NCBI GenBank assembly: GCA_017446125.1
Contig: JAFSRL010000255.1
Span: 1 to 12,379 of the forward strand
DNA length: 12,379 bases
Direction: 5' to 3'
DNA from: Lachnospiraceae bacterium
GTDB lineage: Bacteria; Bacillota; Clostridia; Lachnospirales; Lachnospiraceae
This document shows positions 7,078-12,379 of this stretch, one piece after another (positions within the stretch are counted from its first letter, which is position 1; every line of letters starts with the position of its first letter). The translations under genes and the position numbers were made by a program. The notes under the pieces are model-generated. The model did not search any database, was not told where the DNA came from, and saw only the letters and a program-made list of their open reading frames with translations.

Positions 7078-9630
7078 TCAGGACGCGCAACTTTCACACT
7101 CCTCCACCTCCAGTGCCTTACTGCGCACATAGTAGAGCGTCTTCACACCTTCCTCCCACGCCTGCAAATACAGCGCAAGCACCTGCCGGAGGGTGAATTC
7201 GTTGGTGATGTAGAGGTTGACGCTCTGCGCCTGATCGATGTGGCGCTGCCTTGCGCCTGCTGCCTTCAGGGTCCAGCTCTGGTCGATTGTGTGCGCACTC
7301 TTGTAATACCAGTAGGTCTCCCGGGTTAAGTCCGGCGCAACCCTGGGCAGCATCGAGCCCTTCTTCTCCTCTAAGAAGAAGCGGTGCATGACGGGGTCAA
7401 GTCCCGCCGTCGTCCCCACAAGAATGCTGGTGGACGAGGTGGGCGCAACCGCCAACAGATACGCATTGCGCAGCCCGTGCTCCTTCACACGCTTTGCGAG
7501 CGCACGCCATTCCGCGCTGAAGTAGCCGCGCTTTTCAAAGAAGGCGCCCGTCTCGTAATCGCTGCCCTTGAAGAGGCTGTACGCACCCTTTTCCTGCGCG
7601 TTGTCGCAGCTTGCGCTCACCGCCGCAAAGGCAATCTTTTCAAAGACGCGGTCCGCATAGGTGACATGCTCCTCGCTCTCCCAGCGGATGCCCTTCTTTG
7701 CGAGCATGTGGTGGTAGCCGGAAACACCCAAGCCCACGCTGCGGTAACGCTTGTTGGTGAGCTCCGCGTACGGCGACGGATAGAAGTTCAAGTCGATGAC
7801 ATTGTCCAGCGCACGCATCGCGTACGAGGTGATGCGGCGGATTTCCTCGTCATCGTCCGTATCGATGCGCCCCAGGTTCAGGCTCGCGAGGTTGCACACG
7901 ACGAAGTCGCCGGGCTTTGTCACGGTGACCACAACGGTCTCCTCTTTTCCGTTCACCTCCTGCACCTGTACCTTGCGCTCGACAAACCCCGTTTCCGTCA
8001 TGTTCTGCGCAATCTCGGTGCACAGGTTCGAGCAGTAGATGATGCCCTCATGCCCGTTCGGGTTTAAGCGGTTGACCGTGTCGCGGTAGAACGCAAAGGG
8101 CGTGCCCGTCTCGACCGCGCTCTTTAAGATGAGGCGCACCAGCTCCTTCATCTTGACCTCGCGCTTGGTGATGCGGTTGTCGTTCACGCACTCCCTGTAA
8201 CGCTTCTCCCATTCCTCGCCGAAGCAATCCTCCAGGTGGAAGCCCTTGATGGTGAAGACCTCATGCGGGTCCAACAGATACCAGCTCGCCTCCATGTCCT
8301 CCTTTGCCATCTTCCAGAACAGGTCCGGATAGCACACCGCCGGGAAGACGTCGTGCGCCTTCATGCGGTCGTCGCCGTTGTTCGTGCGAAGCTGCAAAAA
8401 TTCCGGTAAGTCCTTGTGCCAAGCGTCCAGATAAACCGCCACGGCACCGGCGCGCATCCCGAGCTGGTCGACCGCGACCGCCGTGTCGTTCACCAGACGG
8501 ATCCAGCGGATGACACCGCCCGCGGCACCCTCGAAGCCGCGAATCGTTGAGCCCGTCGCGCGGACCTTGCCGAAGTACATGCCCATGCCGCCGCCAAACT
8601 TCGACACCTGTGAGAAGGAATCGATTGAGCGGTAGATACCGTCCAAAGAATCCGGCACGGTATCGATGAAGCAGCTTGAAAGCTGGTGGTGGGGCTTTCT
8701 CGCGTTCGACAACGTGGGCGTCGCCATCGTCACCTGATGGAGGGAGAGCATGTCATAGAACTTCCTCACCCAGCCCATGCGGTCAGACGTCTCCTCCATC
8801 GCAAGGTGCAGCGCGATTCCCAAGAACATTTCCTGCGGCGACTCCAGCGCGATGTGGCGTCTGTCGTGAATGACATAGCGCGAAAGCAGCAAGTCCAGTC
8901 CCGCATAGGTGTAGAGCTTGTTGCGCTCCTCATCGACAAAGCCCGCACTCTCCTTAATCTCCTCGCGCGAATAATGCGAAAGGATATAGCTGCCGTAGAG
9001 CCCCTGCTCCGTCAAATAAGAAAGCTTTCCGTACAGGTCGCGGATGCCGCGCTTCTCCTCCTCGATGCGCAGGTTCAGCCGGAAGCGGTGATACAAGAGC
9101 CTCGCCGCGATGTTCTCCCACTTCGGTGCCTCCGCGGTGGTCAACTCAACCGCCGCCTTGATGAGTGCGTTCATCTCCTCGTCCGGATTCATCGACTCCT
9201 TGCTGAATGACCGGTACTTCGCATCCAACTGCGACAACTCATACGCCTTCTCCGGAAAGTCCTGCTGAATCTCCGTTAAGCACGACTCAATCTGCGGGAT
9301 GTGCAGCGACTCCGTCAACGAAAGTCTTGAAACGCGCAGTCCCTTCCTGCGTTCTCTGTAAAGGATGTAGCGCTTCGCAATCGAATAATACCCCGCCTCC
9401 ATGAGCGCCTGCTCGACGCGGTCCTGAATGTCCTCGACAAAGGCGGTCTTCTCCGTCGCGGGTTCTTCCCCGTCGAATCCGATCAGCTCCTCGACGCGCG
9501 CTAAGAGCTTTTGCAATTCCTCCTGCGGGATACTCATTTCTTCGGCGAACGCCTTTTGCATGGCGGCAACGATTTTCTCCCCTTCGTAGGGCACGATGTC
9601 GCCGCCCCGTTTCATGACCTGATAAGCCAT
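7078..9630 (-). CDS. nrdA: Ribonucleoside-diphosphate reductase subunit alpha, class Ia type with ATP-cone
   Basis: An 850-residue catalytic subunit. Residues about 3-95 are an ATP-cone, the allosteric activity domain (KRGGDIVPYEGEKI, later YYSIAKRYILYRERR). The ten-stranded barrel carries the redox pair Cys320 (LSSCFID) and Cys579 (VVCNLASLNLG), the thiyl-radical Cys537 with Asn535 and Glu539 (SNLCTEI), and the radical-transfer tyrosines 833-834 (TLYY). The tail ends CESCAS, with Cys845 and Cys848 as the shuttle pair that thioredoxin or a similar donor reduces. The tail between TLYY and the cysteines is shorter than in E. coli NrdA. An ATP-cone and 850-residue length argue against NrdE of class Ib. 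The ATG at 9630 follows AGGAGG (9637-9642) by 6 nt. It is first in the nrdAB operon and lies under an NrdR-type control region. Confidence 0.96.
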   Translation of the reverse strand: MAYQVMKRGGDIVPYEGEKIVAAMQKAFAEEMSIPQEELQKLLARVEELIGFDGEEPATEKTAFVEDIQDRVEQALMEAGYYSIAKRYILYRERRKGLRVSRLSLTESLHIPQIESCLTEIQQDFPEKAYELSQLDAKYRSFSKESMNPDEEMNALIKAAVELTTAEAPKWENIAARLLYHRFRLNLRIEEEKRGIRDLYGKLSYLTEQGLYGSYILSHYSREEIKESAGFVDEERNKLYTYAGLDLLLSRYVIHDRRHIALESPQEMFLGIALHLAMEETSDRMGWVRKFYDMLSLHQVTMATPTLSNARKPHHQLSSCFIDTVPDSLDGIYRSIDSFSQVSKFGGGMGMYFGKVRATGSTIRGFEGAAGGVIRWIRLVNDTAVAVDQLGMRAGAVAVYLDAWHKDLPEFLQLRTNNGDDRMKAHDVFPAVCYPDLFWKMAKEDMEASWYLLDPHEVFTIKGFHLEDCFGEEWEKRYRECVNDNRITKREVKMKELVRLILKSAVETGTPFAFYRDTVNRLNPNGHEGIIYCSNLCTEIAQNMTETGFVERKVQVQEVNGKEETVVVTVTKPGDFVVCNLASLNLGRIDTDDDEEIRRITSYAMRALDNVIDLNFYPSPYAELTNKRYRSVGLGVSGYHHMLAKKGIRWESEEHVTYADRVFEKIAFAAVSASCDNAQEKGAYSLFKGSDYETGAFFEKRGYFSAEWRALAKRVKEHGLRNAYLLAVAPTSSTSILVGTTAGLDPVMHRFFLEEKKGSMLPRVAPDLTRETYWYYKSAHTIDQSWTLKAAGARQRHIDQAQSVNLYITNEFTLRQVLALYLQAWEEGVKTLYYVRSKALEVEECESCAS

Positions 9631-9680
9631 ACGTCTCCTCCTGTTTTTGCCTCTTTCTTGATTGAATTGCTCGCAATTTT

Positions 9681-9696
9681 ACACTATATTTCGCGG
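9681..9696. promoter_or_regulatory. NrdR-box-like site, downstream copy
   Basis: ACACTATATTTCGCGG matches 12 of 16 positions of the NrdR-box consensus ACACTATATATAGTGT, with the first nine perfect. It sits immediately downstream of the nrdAB start region and exactly 32 bp from the better copy at 9713-9728. One half is well conserved and the other weak, as is common for the secondary box of a pair. Confidence 0.7.
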
Positions 9697-9704
9697 CAAT
9701 TCCC

Positions 9705-9733
9705 ATTATAAACCACAATATCTTGTGGCGCAA
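9705..9733 (-). promoter_or_regulatory. nrdAB promoter
   Basis: On the minus strand, a perfect TATAAT (9710-9705) lies 17 nt from TTGCGC (9733-9728, 3/6 match to the -35). Transcription would start near 9698, giving an approximately 67-nt leader. The spacer is filled almost exactly by the upstream NrdR-like box, so repressor binding would block RNA polymerase. Confidence 0.75.
9713..9728. promoter_or_regulatory. NrdR-box-like site, upstream copy
   Basis: CCACAATATCTTGTGG is a near-perfect 16-bp palindrome with the central AT-rich pattern and GTG/CAC ends of NrdR boxes. It lies within the -35/-10 spacer of nrdAB. NrdR is a zinc-ATP-cone repressor of ribonucleotide reductase genes in most bacteria and usually binds two boxes about 15-16 bp apart; here the gap is 16 bp (9697-9712). 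Confidence 0.8.
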
Positions 9734-9775
9734 GAGGTTTTTTGATTTTTCAGGTCAAGATTGCAAAAGTCAGAA

Positions 9776-9804
9776 TTGTCAAACAAAACGATATCTTTTA
9801 CAAT
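9776..9804 (+). promoter_or_regulatory. Strong promoter of the diguanylate cyclase gene
   Basis: TTGTCA (9776-9781) and TACAAT (9799-9804) are 17 nt apart; each matches 5/6 of the sigma-A consensus. The expected start, 6-8 nt after the -10 box, falls on or next to A9812, which is the A of the downstream ATG. The promoter does not overlap that of nrdAB, which reads the other way. Confidence 0.7.
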
Positions 9805-9811
9805 AGTTTCT

Positions 9812-11458
9812 ATGAATGTTTTGCGATTTGAAACATACGATGAGACAATTCAGGTAGATATACAAGCTGTCATAAAACTCTGGCAGGCATCGGCGCCCGG
9901 TGCCGCGAAATACTTAAACCGTTTGCGGCGCAAGGCCAAAGAGGATAAGGACAACAACCTTCTGGGATTTGTCTATTTTCATTACGCGGATCTTTACTAT
10001 TACCGCGAGCCCAACTACGATCTGTTCAAGAAAAACATCGCGAACGCGATTCGCACCCTGATGCGTTCGGAGGACACGGAGCTTTTGGCGCGCTCCTATA
10101 ACTTTGTCGGGTTTGACGCGGTCAACCACGGCAGCTATGACGTCGCGTACAACTACTACATGACCTGTTTGAAGATTGCGGAGGAGGTTCCGGACTCACT
10201 CCCCGTGGGCATTGCCCGCGCGAACCTGGGGCAGATGTTCAACGAGCTTGGCTCCTACGATCTTGCCAGACACTACGCAAGGCGCGGCATCTCCATCATC
10301 AAAAAGCATCCGGAGGACGGGAAGTATTTGCGCAACCTGATCAACATGCACTTCCAGGACGGCATGATTTCGCTTGCGATGAACCGCTTCCACGACGTTG
10401 AGAAAACACGGGAAACCATCATCCGTCTGATGAAGAAGTTTGAAGCGTCGGATGAGGGGCTTTTGGAAATCCCGCTTGCCTTCATCAATGTGCGCGTCGC
10501 CCTGGGGCACGGCAACACAATCGAAGCCAACCGTTACATGGATGACTTGGTCGACGCCCTCGTCAACGAGCCCAGCCTCTTTGACGCGATCGACGATGTC
10601 TTCACCTTCCTGCATTACCTGATTGCGCAGCGGCAGCTCGATTTTGCCTCCCGCGTCATCAAGGCGATTTCGAAAAAAATCGATGAATGCGACATCACGA
10701 ACATCAAACTGCTCTTCATCGACATCCTCATTTCGTATTTCGAGGCAAAGGACAACCCGCGGCAGGTGACAAGGCTCCTGCACGAACAGCACGCGCTCTC
10801 GCGAAAGCTTCGTGCGGACCAAAAGGCGGTCTACCGCTTCTCGATTGATTTGATCCGCATCATCTCAGACATTCAGGAGGAGCAGGAAAAAATCCGCAAG
10901 GAAAACGAAGCACTGCAGGTGCAGGCGCAGACAGACGCCTTGACCGGCGTTCCCAACCGCCACGCAATGAACAAGGAGCTGGTCGCCGCCTTTGAGCGTG
11001 CGTATCAAAACCGCACGATTCTGGGGGTTGAGATTTTGGACATCGACTCCTTCAAGGAATACAACGACACCTACGGTCACCGGATGGGCGACGTGTGTCT
11101 GGAAATCATCGCAAAAGAACTGATGCGGCTGGCAAAGGACAAGCATGTTTTCTGCGCACGCTACGGCGGTGACGAATTCGTTATCATCTATGAAGGGTTG
11201 TCGGAAATCGAAATCCATAAGAAGGCGCAGCTTTTGAGCGAGAAAATCTTCGCGCGAAAGATTCAGCACGAGAACAACAAAATCGCGCCCTATGTCACCA
11301 TCTCGCAGGGCATCTGTTTCGGCGTGCCGAAGAATAAGAACAAGCTCTGGGATTTTTTGGAGAACGCGGACGCGGCGCTGTACGCAATCAAGAAAGGAGC
11401 CGGAAGAAAAGAAGACTCCGGCATCCGCATGCTGCAGATACCGGAGTCGTTTTCATAA
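9812..11458 (+). CDS. Diguanylate cyclase with N-terminal TPR-like domain
   Basis: A 548-residue soluble protein that should make cyclic di-GMP from two GTP. Residues about 45-345 are an all-helical region with repeat-like helix pairs typical of tetratricopeptide repeats (for example LARSYNFVGFDAVNHGSYDVA near 91-112 and IARANLGQMFNELGSYDLAR near 134-153). A short coiled coil (about 352-372) leads into a GGDEF domain: DALTGVPNR 375-383, metal-binding DID 410-412, YNDTYGH 417-423, and intact GGDEF at 452-456, so catalysis is expected. The RxxD inhibitory site is absent: the position 9 before GGDEF is Asp and position 6 is Val, so product feedback is probably lost. No membrane helix or signal peptide is seen. 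The ATG at 9812 was preferred to the upstream TTG at 9761 because that lies before the promoter. It ends 2 nt before the convergent metQ. Confidence 0.9.
   Translation: MNVLRFETYDETIQVDIQAVIKLWQASAPGAAKYLNRLRRKAKEDKDNNLLGFVYFHYADLYYYREPNYDLFKKNIANAIRTLMRSEDTELLARSYNFVGFDAVNHGSYDVAYNYYMTCLKIAEEVPDSLPVGIARANLGQMFNELGSYDLARHYARRGISIIKKHPEDGKYLRNLINMHFQDGMISLAMNRFHDVEKTRETIIRLMKKFEASDEGLLEIPLAFINVRVALGHGNTIEANRYMDDLVDALVNEPSLFDAIDDVFTFLHYLIAQRQLDFASRVIKAISKKIDECDITNIKLLFIDILISYFEAKDNPRQVTRLLHEQHALSRKLRADQKAVYRFSIDLIRIISDIQEEQEKIRKENEALQVQAQTDALTGVPNRHAMNKELVAAFERAYQNRTILGVEILDIDSFKEYNDTYGHRMGDVCLEIIAKELMRLAKDKHVFCARYGGDEFVIIYEGLSEIEIHKKAQLLSEKIFARKIQHENNKIAPYVTISQGICFGVPKNKNKLWDFLENADAALYAIKKGAGRKEDSGIRMLQIPESFS
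11414..11448. terminator. Probable bidirectional terminator at the diguanylate cyclase/metQ junction
   Basis: GACTCCGG (11414-11421) and CCGGAGTC (11441-11448) make a perfect 8-bp GC-rich stem with a 19-nt loop. On the plus strand it is followed by GTTTTC, on the minus strand by a T-rich TTCTTTTC. It lies inside the last codons of the diguanylate cyclase, as the two genes leave almost no gap. The T-tracts are short, so efficiency is uncertain. Confidence 0.5.
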
Positions 11459-11460
11459 AA

Positions 11461-12348
11461 TCACTTCTCGTAGTAGACGACGCTTCCCTGATACGTATCC
11501 TTGATGAACTGAATGATGGGCTCGGAGTCCAAAACCTCAACGAGTGCCTTGACGCCTTCGTTCTCTTCGTTGCCCGCCTTGACGACCACGACGTTCACGT
11601 AAGTCGCCGCCGCCTCGGAATCCGAAAGCTCATAGGCAAGGGCGTCGTTCGCGGCGTTTAAACCTGCCTCCAGCGCGTAGTTGCCGTTCAAGACCATGAA
11701 ATCCACTTCCTGTGCGTGCTTGCTCACCTGCGAAGCGTCAAGCTCGACGATTTCCGCGTTGTGGCTCTCTTCCGCAATCACATCAATCTTGGTCGCGTTC
11801 AAGCCCGCACCTTCCTTTAACTTGATGATGCCGTTTGCCTCCAAAAGCTGCAAGGCGCGCGCTTCGTTCGTCGTGTCGTTCGGAACCGCGATGGAAACAC
11901 CGTCCGGAATGTTGCTCAAATCCGAGCTCTTGCCGGCGTAAACGCCAAGGGGCTCTTAGTGAATCCAGCCCACACTCACCAAGTCCGTGCCCTGCTCCTC
12001 GTTGAACTGGTCAAGGTAGGGCTGGTGCTGGAAGTAGTTTGCGTCGATGTCGCCGTCGTTCACGACGAGGTTGGGCTGCACGTAATCGTCAAAGACCGTG
12101 ATTTCCAGGTTCCAGCCCTGCTCCGCCAAAATCTTCTTTGCTTCCTCTAAGATTTCCGCGTGCGGAACCGCCGTTGCCGCAACTGTGATGGTGCCCTTTT
12201 CTTCGACCGCTTCGCCTTCCGCCGCGGCTTCTTCCGTTGTTTCCTCCTGCGCGGGTGCAGCCTGCTGCGTCTGTGCGCCGCCGCAGCCGGTTAAGGCCGC
12301 GAGCGCGACACTGCCTGTCAGAATACCTGCAATCAATTTCTTTTTCAT
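11461..12348 (-). pseudogene. metQ: metQ, D-methionine/methionine ABC transporter substrate-binding lipoprotein, interrupted by one in-frame stop
   Basis: A single continuous frame of 295 codons encodes a NlpA/MetQ-family lipoprotein, the extracellular receptor of the MetNIQ methionine importer. The signal peptide is residues 1-21 with lipobox LTGC and lipidated Cys22; a low-complexity Glu/Ala linker follows to about 52. The N-lobe (ITVAATAVPHAEILEEAKK, then DIDANYFQHQPYLDQFN) and C-lobe (SIAVPNDTTNEARAL, then VLNGNYALEAGL) are both well conserved. Codon 131 is TAA (11956-11958) in the hinge between lobes, after VSVGWIH and before EPLGVYAGKS, where relatives have a sense codon. The frame resumes unchanged, so one base change explains it. 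AGGAGG (12358-12363) precedes the ATG by 9 nt. A truncated 130-residue product would lack the C-lobe and could not bind ligand. A sequencing or assembly error is the main alternative. metN and metI would lie to the right of the window. Confidence 0.88.
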
Positions 12349-12379
12349 AATCTGTTACCTCCTGATTCTGTGCTCTATG

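Noticed and set aside
7384..8067. Long open frames opposite nrdA (also 8686-9210)
   Set aside because: They mirror the codon pattern of nrdA, have no ribosome binding site and encode no recognisable domain.
9761..9811. TTG start giving a 565-residue diguanylate cyclase
   Set aside because: It precedes the -35 box of the strong promoter, and only a weak AGG is upstream.
10196..10822. 208-codon open frame opposite the diguanylate cyclase
   Set aside because: Antisense shadow of a well-supported gene, with no start signal and no family resemblance.
11461..11919. Stand-alone gene for the C-terminal part of MetQ
   Set aside because: The only start is a TTG inside conserved MetQ sequence with no ribosome binding site; it is the second part of the interrupted gene.

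Overview
The window looks like chromosomal DNA from a Gram-positive anaerobe of the Clostridia, probably a Lachnospiraceae-like Firmicute. This is inferred from strong AGGAGG-type ribosome binding sites, a lipoprotein-type MetQ, a zinc-ribbon membrane protein of a kind common in that group, and MetQ and RNR sequences that read like gut Clostridia. Genes are dense, moderately GC-rich and mostly on the minus strand. There is no rRNA, tRNA, CRISPR array, insertion sequence or prophage gene.

Layout. 1-432 (-): 5'-end-complete but 3'-truncated GNAT acetyltransferase. 433-645: divergent AT-rich regulatory region with promoters for both neighbours and an inverted repeat that could be an operator. 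646-1227 (+): TetR-type repressor whose 3' end overlaps the next gene tail-to-tail by 43 nt. 1185-5825 (-): apparent three-gene operon, read from the right: zinc-ribbon single-pass membrane protein, ABC ATPase, and a long ABC-2 permease that looks like two permease halves fused. All junctions overlap (14 nt, then 4 nt ATGA). 5826-5970: intergenic, promoter of that operon plus an inverted repeat. 5971-9630 (-): nrdA-nrdB, an aerobic class Ia-type ribonucleotide reductase. 9631-9811: divergent regulatory region with a clear nrd promoter, two NrdR-box-like palindromes 32 bp apart, and a strong promoter for the gene on the other side. 9812-11458 (+): TPR-like/GGDEF diguanylate cyclase, apparently leaderless. 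11461-12348 (-): metQ, interrupted by one in-frame TAA; its upstream partners metN/metI would lie beyond the right edge.

Functionally these are separate modules: dNTP synthesis (nrdAB under NrdR), c-di-GMP signalling, methionine uptake (broken here), and an uncharacterised export system next to a TetR regulator. The observations I would check first are the single nonsense codon in metQ, the zinc-ribbon/ABC/fused-permease operon of unknown substrate, the NrdR box pair, and the leaderless diguanylate cyclase start. I did not find a wholly new system; the zinc-ribbon/ABC operon is the nearest candidate.
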